A DNA stretch of 59,770 nucleotides from Mangrovicoccus algicola (GTDB lineage: Bacteria; Pseudomonadota; Alphaproteobacteria; Rhodobacterales; Rhodobacteraceae). Where the stretch lies: positions 1 to 59,770 of the forward strand of contig NZ_JACVXA010000032.1 of NCBI RefSeq assembly GCF_014903745.1, read 5' to 3'. A model generated the notes under the pieces. That model saw nothing but the letters and a program-made list of their open reading frames with translations, was not told the DNA's origin and did no database searches. Both the position numbers and the translations under genes were made by a program. Position 1 is the stretch's first letter. Every line of letters starts with the position of its first letter. Positions 16,372-25,413 of this stretch are shown here, piece after piece.

Positions 16372-16662
16372 GGCGAGGATGAGTATCCTGTGGTTGGCGG
16401 CCTGCAAGCCCTGATGACCCTGCGTCTTGCCTGCGTCCGGGACTATGCCCGGCTCCGGTCGCTGCTGTTCTATAGGGCGGCGCAGTTCGACATCGTCTGG
16501 ATCGGCTCCACAAGCATAAGTGACACTTTGGATGGCGCAGGGCAAGGGGCCGAAGCGCTCGTTGAACGTCTCGAGGAAGACGTGTCCGCGATATGTTTTT
16601 TGAGCGGATGACCCGGGCAAGTGTATTCCGTCAGGGTCGCTCAATGTCTGCGGTATAATTAA

Positions 16663-16685
16663 AAAGCTAGAAATATGATTTAAGG
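16663..16685 (+). promoter_or_regulatory. Promoter-region motif shared with the tannase-like gene
   Basis: A 23-base AT-rich element beginning AAAGCTAG and ending in TTTAA plus two bases matches the element at 28058-28080 at 17 of 23 positions, including eight consecutive bases. It lies 76 bases before the TAXI binding-protein start. It may be the operator of the GntR regulator encoded between the two target units. Confidence 0.45.
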
Positions 16686-16760
16686 TGCGCTATGTCTCCC
16701 GCCGGAGGGAAGCGCCGACCGGTGGTCCGGCGTGCCAAGTTCTAGGGAGAGGAGACCTTC

Positions 16761-17891
16761 ATGCTAGGAAGATTCGTCATCGCGGCCCCTGTGGCCGCAA
16801 CTTTGGCGGTCGGTGCCGTCCCGGCCGTGGCGCAGGATGCGGTGGAGTTGCCGCGCTCGATGATCTGGAGCGCCTATGACGTGGGCTCGGGCGGCTATAC
16901 CGAAGCCTCGGCCATCGCCAACGCGGTTCAGGGCAATTTCGACACACGCGTGCGCGTGCTGCCGTCGGGAACCTCGATCGGGCGTCTTCTGCCGTTGCGG
17001 GAGGGGAAAGCAGACTACGGGTTCCTCTCCAATGAGCTTTTCTTTGCGAACGAGGGCATGGAAGAGTTCGCAGCGCCTGACTGGGGCCCGCAGGAGGTTC
17101 GCGTGATCCTTGGCCGGCCCGCTTCGGTGGGCATCATCGCGGCGGCGGACGTGAACGCCGAAAGCGTCGAGGATCTGCGCGGCAAACGTGTGGGATTCGT
17201 GAAGGGCAACCCGGCGCTGAACATCAAGACGGATGCCTATCTTGCCTTCGGTGGCCTGACCCGAGACGACGTTGAACAGGTGTGGTTCGGCAGCTACGGC
17301 GCGCTGAAGGATGCCATTATCTCGAACCAGCTCGACGCTATGGGTATGGTGCCGACCTCCTCCTTCGCGCGGGAGATCGAGGCCAGCGCACGCGGGCTGA
17401 CCTGGCTCAGCTTCGACCCCGGGAACGAGCAGGGTTGGAAAAATGCGACGGACGTCATCAGCTTTGCAGAGCCTTATAAACAGACCACCGGCGCCGGGAT
17501 CTCCGAAGAGAACCCCGTCTGGCTGCTTGGCTATCGATACCCGATGCTGGCCACCTACTCCGAGACGGATGAAGACGCGGTCTACAACCTCGTGAAGGCC
17601 ATCGATCAGAGCTTTGACGGTTTCAAGGACGCGACGGCGGATGCAAAGAATTGGTCCGTCGATCATGCGATCCTTCCGCCGGCGGATGCCCCCTTCCACG
17701 AAGGCGCGATCCGTTACGCCAAGGAAATGGGCTACTGGACTGAAGAAGCACAGGCCTGGCAGGACGAACGGCTTGCCCGCGAGGACGCCGTCGAAGCAGC
17801 TTGGGCCGAGGCCCGCGCCGCCCATGATGGCAGCGACGATGACTGGTCGGCCTTCTGGAATGACTGGCGCGCCGAGCATCTGACGGACTGA
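16761..17891 (+). CDS. TAXI-family TRAP transporter substrate-binding protein
   Basis: A 376-residue periplasmic protein with a signal peptide (cleavage after AVPAVAQ, about residue 25). TAXI landmarks are YDVGSGGYTEASAIANAVQG (about residues 40-59), RVRVLPSGTSIGRLLPLREG and DYGFLSNELFFANEG. TAXI receptors work with a fused DctQM permease, exactly what follows. Known or proposed ligands in the family include glutamate and other dicarboxylates; the present ligand is unknown. The C-terminus is rich in acidic and tryptophan residues (DGSDDDWSAFWNDW). First gene of the catabolic operon running to about 27196. Confidence 0.9.
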   Translation: MLGRFVIAAPVAATLAVGAVPAVAQDAVELPRSMIWSAYDVGSGGYTEASAIANAVQGNFDTRVRVLPSGTSIGRLLPLREGKADYGFLSNELFFANEGMEEFAAPDWGPQEVRVILGRPASVGIIAAADVNAESVEDLRGKRVGFVKGNPALNIKTDAYLAFGGLTRDDVEQVWFGSYGALKDAIISNQLDAMGMVPTSSFAREIEASARGLTWLSFDPGNEQGWKNATDVISFAEPYKQTTGAGISEENPVWLLGYRYPMLATYSETDEDAVYNLVKAIDQSFDGFKDATADAKNWSVDHAILPPADAPFHEGAIRYAKEMGYWTEEAQAWQDERLAREDAVEAAWAEARAAHDGSDDDWSAFWNDWRAEHLTD

Positions 17892-17901
17892 ACGCCGCTT
17901 T

Positions 17902-17925
17902 GACGGGTCCGGCAGCGGGCCCGTC
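17902..17925 (+). promoter_or_regulatory. Hairpin after the TAXI binding-protein gene
   Basis: Arms GACGGGTCCG and CGGGCCCGTC (one G-U pair) with a 4-base loop lie 10 bases after the stop codon and before the permease ATG. This is the third such stem after a binding-protein gene in the window. Confidence 0.5.
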
Positions 17926-17965
17926 CCCCACTGATTTTCCCCAATCGAAGCAAGCGAGGTCCGCA

Positions 17966-19957
17966 ATGAGCGATCCGCATTCCAGTCCTGTATCCGATCC
18001 CCAGACGACCGCAGATCAGGCGGCGTCTCCGTCCGGGGCGGGGATGCTGGATGGTCCGACCCGCGTGGTGGTCCTGATCCTCGGGCTGATCGCGCTGTTG
18101 CTGAACGTCGACCGTCTGTTCAATACCCAGATGCTGGTTGGCTACGTCCTGCTCGACACGTCGTATTTCTACCTGCTTGCGGGGCTTTTCCTGTCGGTCG
18201 TGTTTCAGGTCTATCCATTGCCGCAGACACGGTTCGGTGCCATGGGGCGTGCGCTGGACGTGACCGGTTCCGTCCTGGTCCTTGGCTGCGCGTGTTATTT
18301 CGCCTGGAACGGTGAACGCATCCTGATGGAAGGCTGGGATCTCGTCGCACCCGAAACCGCGCAGGTCATCGCGGGCATCTTCTGCCTTCTGACGCTCGAG
18401 GCGCTGCGGCGGACGGGCGGCCTTGTGCTGCTGCTGATCTGCGGCACCTTCTTCCTGTTCCCGCTCTTTGCGGAACGGATGCCGGGGTTCCTCTGGGGGC
18501 CGGGCACGGACGTTCCGGGGCTGGTGATGATGCATGCGCTTGGCTCGGAATCCATCATCGGCGTGCCGATGCGCGTGGTCGCCGGGCTGCTGATCGGCTT
18601 CCTTGTCTTCGGATCGGCCCTCGTCGTGACCGGCGGCGGCGCCTTTTTCATGGCCTTCGCCGAGGCGCTTCTGGGCCGCACCCGCGGCGGCCCGTCCAAG
18701 GTGGCGATCCTGTCATCGGGCTTTTTCGGCTCGCTCTCGGGGTCGGTGATTTCCAACATCGTGACCACCGGCCAGATGACCATCCCGACAATGAAGAAGG
18801 TCGGCTATCCCGCGCGCTATGCCGCCGCGATCGAGGCCTGCGCGTCGACCGGCGGGGCCCTGATGCCGCCCGTGATGGGGGCCGTGGCCTTCATCATGGC
18901 GGAAAACCTGAACGTCCCCTATTCCACCGTGATGATCGCGGCGATCGTGCCGGCGGCGCTGTTCTACTTCGCGCTGATGCTGCAGACCGACTGCTACGCG
19001 GCACGCCGCGGGCTGAAGGGGCAGGACCCGGCGGATCTGCCGAAGGTCTGGCCGGTGCTGAAATCGGGCTGGCACTTCCTGCTGTCGCTTGTCGTGCTGG
19101 TCTACCTCATCGTCGCCCAGGGGATCGAGGCGCAGGCGCCGTTCTGGGCCACGCTGGTGCTGCTGGCGACCTCCACGCTCAACGGGATGATCCGCGGCGA
19201 GAACCGCGTGACGCTGCGCCTGCTGGTGGATCTGCTGGAAGACGCGGTGCGCAACATCGCGAACATCGTGGGCATCCTTGCGGGTGTCGGGCTGATCGTC
19301 GGCGCGCTCAGCTACACCGGCGTGGGCGGAGCGTTCTCGCGCGAGCTGCTGCAGTTCGCGGGCGACAACGTCTATCTGCTGCTGATCTTCGGCGCGCTCA
19401 CCTCCTTCGTGCTGGGCATGGGGATGACCGTCAGCGCCTGCTACATCTTCCTGGCCATCGTGCTGGGGCCGGCCATGGCGGGGGCCGGGCTGAACCCGAT
19501 CGCGGGGCACCTGTTCATCCTCTACTGGGGCATGCTGAGCTACATCACGCCGCCCGTGGCACTGGCCGCCTTCGCCGCCGCCGTGATCGCCAAATCCGAC
19601 GGCATGCGCACCGGCGTGCTGGCGATGCGGCTGGGGGCCGTGAACTTCGTGCTGCCTTTCATCTTCGTCCTGAACCCGACGCTGGTGCTGCAGGGGGAAC
19701 CGCTGGCCATTGCCCATGACGTGGGCAGCGCGATCCTTGCGGTATGGTTCATGTCGGCGGCCGCCGAGGGCTGGCTGCACTTCGTGGGCCGCATTTCGAT
19801 CCCGGCGCGGATCGTCCTCGGGGCCGGCGCCGTGGCGCTGGTGGTGCCCGGATCGCTGTCCGACGTGATCGGGCTGGTGCTGCTGGGGGCCGCGATCGTG
19901 GTCAACCGCTTCAGCCCGGCCGGACCCGTCCGCGATCCCATCCACAACACCGACTGA
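17966..19957 (+). CDS. TRAP transporter fused permease (DctQM fusion)
   Basis: A 663-residue inner-membrane protein. The N-terminal part (to about residue 190) carries the four DctQ-like helices, and the rest is the DctM domain (FFGSLSGSVISNIVTTGQMT, then CASTGGALMPPVMGAVAF; later GMGMTVSACYIFLAIVLGPA). Fused permeases are the rule for TAXI systems. The ATG at 17966 follows a GAGG site; an in-frame ATG at 17900 would place the intercistronic hairpin inside the gene. It imports the substrate of the CoA pathway encoded downstream. Confidence 0.93.
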   Translation: MSDPHSSPVSDPQTTADQAASPSGAGMLDGPTRVVVLILGLIALLLNVDRLFNTQMLVGYVLLDTSYFYLLAGLFLSVVFQVYPLPQTRFGAMGRALDVTGSVLVLGCACYFAWNGERILMEGWDLVAPETAQVIAGIFCLLTLEALRRTGGLVLLLICGTFFLFPLFAERMPGFLWGPGTDVPGLVMMHALGSESIIGVPMRVVAGLLIGFLVFGSALVVTGGGAFFMAFAEALLGRTRGGPSKVAILSSGFFGSLSGSVISNIVTTGQMTIPTMKKVGYPARYAAAIEACASTGGALMPPVMGAVAFIMAENLNVPYSTVMIAAIVPAALFYFALMLQTDCYAARRGLKGQDPADLPKVWPVLKSGWHFLLSLVVLVYLIVAQGIEAQAPFWATLVLLATSTLNGMIRGENRVTLRLLVDLLEDAVRNIANIVGILAGVGLIVGALSYTGVGGAFSRELLQFAGDNVYLLLIFGALTSFVLGMGMTVSACYIFLAIVLGPAMAGAGLNPIAGHLFILYWGMLSYITPPVALAAFAAAVIAKSDGMRTGVLAMRLGAVNFVLPFIFVLNPTLVLQGEPLAIAHDVGSAILAVWFMSAAAEGWLHFVGRISIPARIVLGAGAVALVVPGSLSDVIGLVLLGAAIVVNRFSPAGPVRDPIHNTD

Positions 19958-19968
19958 CGGAGGCCATC

Positions 19969-22020
19969 ATGAACACCCACACCTCTCCTTCGCACGGGAC
20001 AGTGCGCAGCGAGATCCGCGATCGTATCGCCATCCTGACCATCGACAATCCGCCGGTCAACGCAGGCTCCCACGCAATCCGCAAGGGTCTGATCGAGGCG
20101 CTGCAGGCCGCGGGAGATCTGCGCGGCGCCATCCTGATCGGCGCGGGGCGCAGTTTCATCGCAGGCTCCGACCTGCGTGAATTCGGCGCGCCGCTGGCCT
20201 GGCCCGAACTGCCCGACGTGATCTCCGCCTGCGAGGAGGCGCCTTTTCCGGTGGTGGCCGCAATCCACGGTGTCGCTCTTGGCGGCGGGCTGGAACTGGC
20301 ACTGGGCTGCGACTACCGCATCGCCACGGAGGACGCCAGACTGGGCCTGCCCGAGGTGTCGCTTGGCATGGTGCCGGGGGCCGGTGGCACGCAGCGCCTG
20401 CCGCGCCTGACGGGCCGGATCGCCGCCGTGGAAATGGTCTGTGGCTCGACCCGCATCACCGGTACCCGCGCCGCGTCGCTTGGCCTTGTCGACGCGCTGG
20501 CCGAAGGTGATCTGCTGGACGCCGCGCTGACCTTCCTTGCGCAGGACCGGCCCAAGCGGGTGGTTGCGCAAATGACGGTGCCTGATGAAGACCCCGCCGC
20601 GTTGCAGGCCGCCTGTGACAAGGCCCTGAAGAAAGGGCGCGGGCGGCCCAACGTGGCCGAGGCGATCCGCCTGGTGCAGGCCAGCGCCGATGCGGACGTG
20701 GCGGCGGTGCTGGCCGATGAGCGCGCCGTGTTCCAGCGCCTGCGGCTCGAGCCTGACGCCTCCGCGCTGCGGCACCTGTTCTTCGCCGAACGGCGGGCGG
20801 GGTCTGTTGATGGGTTGGACGCCAAACCGCGTGCGCTGGCGTCTGTCGGGGTGATCGGTGGCGGCACCATGGGGCAGGGGATTGCGCGGGCCTGCCTTGG
20901 CGCGGGCCTGCCGGTCACGCTGGTGGAACGCGATGCCGCCGCACTCGACCGCAGCCTTTCTGCCCTGTGCGACGCTCTGGACGCCCGCCATGCGCGGGGC
21001 CGTCTGGGCGATGCCGCGCTGGCCGCCCAGAAGGCCGCGCTGCGGGGGGCAACGGATGTGGCCGACCTGACGGGCTGCGATCTGGTGATCGAAGCCGTCT
21101 TCGAAGAGCTTTCGGTCAAGGTGCCCCTGCTGGAACAGCTCGACCGGCTGCTGCCCGAAAACGTCGTGATCGGCACCAATACCTCCTACCTCGACATCAA
21201 CGCGATGGTGGCGGATCTTCCGGGCAGGTCCCGCATCCTGGGCCTGCATTTCTTCAGCCCGGCGGACGTGATGAAACTGCTCGAGGTTGTCCGGGCCGAG
21301 GCGACCGCCGACGATGTGCTGGTCACCGGCCTTGCGCTGGCGAAACGGCTGGGCAAGCAACCCGTGGTCGCCCGCGTCGCCGAAGGGTTCATCGGCAACC
21401 GGATCTACGCCGCCTATCGCCGCCGCGCCGAGCTTCTGATGCTGGACGGGGCCGCGCCGCAAGACGTGGATGCCGCCGCCCAGGCGTTCGGTTTCGCCAT
21501 GGGACCCTTTGCCGTGTCGGACATGAGCGGGCTGGACATCGCATGGGCCATGCGGAAACGGCAGGCGGCCACGCGCGATCCAAAGGCCCGCTACGTCACG
21601 ATCCCCGACCGGCTGTGCGAGGCGGGACGACTGGGGCGCAAGACCGGCGCGGGCTGGTATGACTACCCCGAAACCCGGCCTTCGCCCGTGGTGGATGCGG
21701 TCATCGCGAATGCGCGGGCCGATGCCGGGATCACCCCGCAGCCTTTCGATGCCGCAACGATCCAGCGGCAATTGCTGATCGCCATGGTCAACGAGGCCGC
21801 GCTGCTTCTGGCTGAAGGGGTCGCGCAACGCCCCTCGGACATCGATGTGACGCTGGCCAACGGCTACGGCTTTCCGCGCTGGAAGGGGGGGCCGCTATGG
21901 TGGGCCGCACAGGAGGATCCTGCCGCGATTGCCGCCGACCTTGATCAGCTGGAACAGGCCATCGGCCACGGGTTCGCCCGGGGTCCCGTCGCCGAAACAC
22001 TTGCCGCACTGAAGGACTGA
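19969..22020 (+). CDS. Bifunctional enoyl-CoA hydratase/3-hydroxyacyl-CoA dehydrogenase (FadJ-like)
   Basis: A 683-residue fusion enzyme. Residues 10-190 form a crotonase domain with oxyanion-hole segment IHGVALGGGLELAL and both catalytic glutamates (Glu109 and Glu129 in LPEVSLGMVPGAGGTQRL). From about residue 290 a Rossmann motif VGVIGGGTMGQGIARA starts the dehydrogenase domain; the catalytic histidine lies in LGLHFFSPADVMKLLEVV. It hydrates an enoyl-CoA and oxidises the product to a 3-ketoacyl-CoA, which the next gene's thiolase can cleave. It starts 11 bases after the permease stop with a CGGAGG site. Confidence 0.92.
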   Translation: MNTHTSPSHGTVRSEIRDRIAILTIDNPPVNAGSHAIRKGLIEALQAAGDLRGAILIGAGRSFIAGSDLREFGAPLAWPELPDVISACEEAPFPVVAAIHGVALGGGLELALGCDYRIATEDARLGLPEVSLGMVPGAGGTQRLPRLTGRIAAVEMVCGSTRITGTRAASLGLVDALAEGDLLDAALTFLAQDRPKRVVAQMTVPDEDPAALQAACDKALKKGRGRPNVAEAIRLVQASADADVAAVLADERAVFQRLRLEPDASALRHLFFAERRAGSVDGLDAKPRALASVGVIGGGTMGQGIARACLGAGLPVTLVERDAAALDRSLSALCDALDARHARGRLGDAALAAQKAALRGATDVADLTGCDLVIEAVFEELSVKVPLLEQLDRLLPENVVIGTNTSYLDINAMVADLPGRSRILGLHFFSPADVMKLLEVVRAEATADDVLVTGLALAKRLGKQPVVARVAEGFIGNRIYAAYRRRAELLMLDGAAPQDVDAAAQAFGFAMGPFAVSDMSGLDIAWAMRKRQAATRDPKARYVTIPDRLCEAGRLGRKTGAGWYDYPETRPSPVVDAVIANARADAGITPQPFDAATIQRQLLIAMVNEAALLLAEGVAQRPSDIDVTLANGYGFPRWKGGPLWWAAQEDPAAIAADLDQLEQAIGHGFARGPVAETLAALKD

Positions 22021-22023
22021 CCG

Positions 22024-23220
22024 ATGCAGGACGTCTACATCTGCGACTACATCCGCACCCCCATCGGCCGATACGGCGGCAGCCTGTCCGGCATCCGGGC
22101 CGACGATCTTGGCGCGCTGCCGCTGCTGGCGCTGCAGGACCGGCACCCGGATCTGGACTGGGCCGACACGGTGGACGTGATCTACGGCTGCGCCAACCAG
22201 GCGGGCGAGGACAACCGATCCGTGGCACGCATGGCGCTGCTGCTGGCGGGCCTGCCGGAGACGGTGTCGGGCACCACGATCAACCGGCTCTGCGGGTCGG
22301 GTATGGACGCGGTGCTGGCCGCCTATCGCCGCCTCGCCCTGGGCGAAGGCGATCTTGCCATCGCGGGCGGCGTCGAAAGCATGTCGCGCGCGCCCTTCGT
22401 GATGCCCAAGGCAACCCAGGCCTTCTCCCGCGCCAATTCGGTCGAGGACACGACCATCGGCTGGCGTTTCATCAACCCCGCGATGCAGGCCCGCTACGGC
22501 ACCGACTCCATGCCGGAGACGGCAGAAAACGTGGCGGCGGATTTCAACATCTCCCGTGAGGACCAGGATGCCTTTGCCCTGCGCAGCCAGGAAAGGGCCG
22601 CAGCCTCTCGCGCTGTTCTGGCCGAGGAGATCGTCCCCGTTGCCGTGCCGCAACGCAAGGGCGCGCCGGTGATCTTTGACGCCGATGAACATCCCCGCGC
22701 CACCACGGCCGAAAAGCTCGCGGCACTGAAGGCACCGTTTCGTGCGGGCGGCAGCGTGACGGCGGGCAATGCCTCCGGCGTGAATGACGGGGCGGCGGCG
22801 CTGATCCTTGCCACGCAGGCCGGGATGAAGCGCCATGGGCTGACGCCGCTGGCGCGGGTGACCGGCGGGGCGACCGCCGGCGTGGCGCCGCGCATCATGG
22901 GCATGGGGCCTGCGCCCGCGACCGAACGGCTTTGCGCACAACTGGGCGTGGCGCCTGACAGTTTCGACCGGATCGAACTGAACGAGGCCTTTGCGGCACA
23001 GGCGCTGGCCGTGCTGCGCAGGCTGGGACTGTCGGACGACGATCCGCGGGTGAACCCCCATGGCGGGGCGATTGCCCTCGGGCATCCGCTGGGCATGTCG
23101 GGGGCCCGCATCACCGGAACGGCCGCGCGGATGATCGCACGCGGCGAAGCGCGGACCGCGCTGGCAACCATGTGCATCGGCGTGGGGCAGGGCATTGCGC
23201 TGTCGCTTGCGGCTGCCTGA
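22024..23220 (+). CDS. Thiolase, 3-oxoadipyl-CoA thiolase-like (PcaF/PaaJ type)
   Basis: A 398-residue thiolase, three bases after the FadJ-like gene. The N-terminus (ICDYIRTPIGRYGGSL, then VIYGCANQAGEDNRSVARMA) strongly resembles beta-ketoadipyl-CoA thiolases PcaF/PaaJ. Catalytic Cys90 sits in NRLCGSGMDAV. The conserved His and second Cys occur in GGAIALGHPLGMSGAR and CIGVGQG. It would cleave a 3-ketoacyl-CoA, plausibly 3-oxoadipyl-CoA to succinyl-CoA plus acetyl-CoA. Whether a six-carbon dicarboxyl-CoA is the real substrate is inference from that resemblance. Confidence 0.9.
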   Translation: MQDVYICDYIRTPIGRYGGSLSGIRADDLGALPLLALQDRHPDLDWADTVDVIYGCANQAGEDNRSVARMALLLAGLPETVSGTTINRLCGSGMDAVLAAYRRLALGEGDLAIAGGVESMSRAPFVMPKATQAFSRANSVEDTTIGWRFINPAMQARYGTDSMPETAENVAADFNISREDQDAFALRSQERAAASRAVLAEEIVPVAVPQRKGAPVIFDADEHPRATTAEKLAALKAPFRAGGSVTAGNASGVNDGAAALILATQAGMKRHGLTPLARVTGGATAGVAPRIMGMGPAPATERLCAQLGVAPDSFDRIELNEAFAAQALAVLRRLGLSDDDPRVNPHGGAIALGHPLGMSGARITGTAARMIARGEARTALATMCIGVGQGIALSLAAA

Positions 23221-23237
23221 ACGAGAGGACCAAGGAC

Positions 23238-23999
23238 ATGGGTATCGACATCAGCTTCACCGGACAGGTCGCGGAGATCACCATCGACGTGGCCCCGGTC
23301 AATGCCATTACACTGGCCAATTACGCCGAGATCGGAGAGGCCTTCGATGCCGCCGACACATGGGAGGGGATCAACTGCATCATCCTCACCGGTGCGGGCA
23401 CCCGTGCCTTCTGTGCCGGCCTCGACCTGAAGGAATTCCTAGCCGCCACGGTGGCCGAGGACCCTGCACGCGCCCGCATCGTGCGACGCTGTTTCAAATC
23501 GATCCGCGACTGCGCCCTGCCGACCATCGCGGCGGTGAACGGTCCCGCGCTTGGGGCGGGCACCGTGCTGGCCTCGGTCTGTGACATCCGGCTGGCGTCC
23601 GAAACGGCGAAGTTCGGCACGCCCGAGGTCAACATCGGCCGCTGTGGCGGCATGGCCCATATGGGGCGCCACCTGCCGCAGGGGCTGTTGCGCAAGATGT
23701 TCTTCACCGGTGAACCGATCGACGCGCAGGAGGCATGGCGTTTCGGCTTCGTGCAGGACATCTACGCGCCCGATCAGCTGATGGCCGAGGCCCGCGCGCT
23801 GGCCGCGAAGATCGCCGCCAAGGCACCTCTGGGCCTGCGGATCGGCAAGCAGTCCCTGAACCAGATCGAATTCCTGCCCGTCGACGAGGGCTACCAGATC
23901 GAACAGCAGTTCAGCACTCAGCTGATGAAGACCGAAGACGCCCGCGAGGCCACCGCCGCCGTGGTCGAGAAGCGCAAGCCGGTCTGGAAGGGCAAGTGA
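23238..23999 (+). CDS. Crotonase-fold (enoyl-CoA hydratase/isomerase family) protein
   Basis: A 253-residue crotonase-superfamily enzyme. CoA-binding and oxyanion-hole segments are present (CAGLDLKEF about 59-67; VNGPALGAGTVLAS about 100-113). The residue equivalent to the first hydratase glutamate is Val110 (GAGTVLA in place of GGGxELA), while the second is kept (Glu130 in FGTPEVNIG). Simple syn-hydration is therefore doubtful; isomerisation, decarboxylation, C-C hydrolysis or dehydration are alternatives in this superfamily. The ATG at 23238 follows an AAGGA site. It ends in a one-base overlap with the alpha/beta hydrolase (TGATG). Confidence 0.85.
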   Translation: MGIDISFTGQVAEITIDVAPVNAITLANYAEIGEAFDAADTWEGINCIILTGAGTRAFCAGLDLKEFLAATVAEDPARARIVRRCFKSIRDCALPTIAAVNGPALGAGTVLASVCDIRLASETAKFGTPEVNIGRCGGMAHMGRHLPQGLLRKMFFTGEPIDAQEAWRFGFVQDIYAPDQLMAEARALAAKIAAKAPLGLRIGKQSLNQIEFLPVDEGYQIEQQFSTQLMKTEDAREATAAVVEKRKPVWKGK

Positions 24000-24772
24000 T
24001 GGAACGCGCCCCGATCAACGGCACCACACTGAACGTCCGCATCGACCGGGTCGCCCCTGACGCGCCCTGGGTGGTGTTTTCCAATTCTCTCGTCACCGAC
24101 CTCTCGGTCTGGGACGGGGTGGTGGCGCGGCTGTCGGGCTGGAACGTGCTGCGTTACGATCAGCGCGGGCATGGCGCCTCGGACGTGCCGACAGGCGCGG
24201 TGGATTTCGACATCCTGTCGGATGACTTGTTGGCGGTGATGGATCACGCCGATGTCAGGCGCGCGGTCTGCGTGGGCCTGTCGATGGGCGTGCCCACGAC
24301 GCTCGCGGCCTTCGGAAAGGCCGCGGATCGCTTCGCCGGTCTGGTCCTGATGGACGGCATGGCGAAATCCGCCCCCGCCGCGGTCGAGACCTGGGGCGCC
24401 CGGATCGAGGAAGGCCGCAGCCTGGGCATGGCGGGCTACGCGAAAGTCACCGCCGAGCGCTGGCTGACCTCGGATGCGAAGGCCGAGGCGCTGATTGCCA
24501 TGATCGCGTCCACCCCCTTCGAGGGGTTCCGCGCCTGCGCCACGGCATTGCAGGGCTATGACGAAACGGCCGTGCTGCCGCGGATCTCGGTGCCGGTGCT
24601 GCTGGTCGCGGGGCTGTCGGACGGCAAGATCCCCGAGACCCTGCGCGGCCTGGCCGACACCCTTGGCGCCCGGTTCGAAGGGGTGGAGAACGCAGGCCAC
24701 GTCCCTTGTTTCGAACAGCCCGAGGCCACCGCCGCCCTGCTGGCCGACTTCCTTGCAGAGGTCGCGCCATGA
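23999..24772 (+). CDS. Alpha/beta hydrolase, 3-oxoadipate enol-lactonase-like (PcaD)
   Basis: A 257-residue alpha/beta hydrolase of PcaD type. The nucleophile elbow is GLSMG with Ser95, the acid is probably the Asp in AGLSDGKIPE, and the histidine is in VENAGHVPCFEQPE. PcaD opens the enol-lactone of 3-oxoadipate. The neighbouring PcaF-like and PcaC-like genes support a related ring-opening or lactone step, but no complete protocatechuate branch is present. Both ends overlap neighbours (TGATG and ATGA), so it is tightly coupled to the operon. Confidence 0.85.
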   Translation: MERAPINGTTLNVRIDRVAPDAPWVVFSNSLVTDLSVWDGVVARLSGWNVLRYDQRGHGASDVPTGAVDFDILSDDLLAVMDHADVRRAVCVGLSMGVPTTLAAFGKAADRFAGLVLMDGMAKSAPAAVETWGARIEEGRSLGMAGYAKVTAERWLTSDAKAEALIAMIASTPFEGFRACATALQGYDETAVLPRISVPVLLVAGLSDGKIPETLRGLADTLGARFEGVENAGHVPCFEQPEATAALLADFLAEVAP

Positions 24773-25413
24773 AGCTGCACTGGTCCCCCCGATCGCCTTT
24801 CGTACGCAAGGTCATGATCACGCTGCACGAAACGGGCCGGCTTGACGAGGTCGAGCTGATGCGCAACGTCGTTGCCGCCCACCTGCCGCCGAACCCGGCG
24901 GTTCTGGCCGACAATCCGCTGGGAAAGATCCCGGCACTGGTCACGGATGACGGTGTGCTCTTCGACAGCCGCGTGATCTGTGCCTATCTCGACCGTGACG
25001 AGGTGCTGCCCGACGGGCCGCGGGCGCAGACCTGGGCCGCCCTGGCCGATGGGGCAACCGACATCCTGCTGGCATGGCGGACCGAACTGTCGCGTCCGAT
25101 CGGCCCGTGGGCGGCGATCACCGGCAGCTACTTGGTCAAGATCCGCGCCGTCATGGCGCATCTGGAAGCCGAAGTCGGCAGCCTGACCGCCGCGCCCTTC
25201 GGCCCCGGTCATGTGGCGCTGGTCTGCTTCCTTGGGCAGCTGGACTTCCGCTGGCCCGATTGCGCCTGGCGCGACCATTTCCCCGGCCTGGCCGCGCTGG
25301 CCGCCGACTGGGCCGCGCGCCCATCCGTCGCGGCCACTGCCGTGGTCGACGACGGCACGGGCGACAACGCCCTGACCGCAGGCATCCTGACATTCGCAAA
25401 GGAGACAACATGA
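24769..25413 (+). CDS. Glutathione S-transferase family protein
   Basis: A 214-residue GST with an N-terminal thioredoxin-like domain. It begins KLHWSPRSPFVRKVMITLHE, where Ser at the SPFVRK turn is the likely glutathione-activating residue, and carries the cis-Pro segment GKIPALV and the gamma-glutamyl motif LFDSRVICAYL. The C-terminal helical domain is complete. In aromatic catabolic operons GSTs can isomerise ring-cleavage products (maleylpyruvate or maleylacetoacetate type) or remove substituents. Start and stop overlap neighbouring genes by four bases. Confidence 0.87.
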   Translation: MKLHWSPRSPFVRKVMITLHETGRLDEVELMRNVVAAHLPPNPAVLADNPLGKIPALVTDDGVLFDSRVICAYLDRDEVLPDGPRAQTWAALADGATDILLAWRTELSRPIGPWAAITGSYLVKIRAVMAHLEAEVGSLTAAPFGPGHVALVCFLGQLDFRWPDCAWRDHFPGLAALAADWAARPSVAATAVVDDGTGDNALTAGILTFAKETT

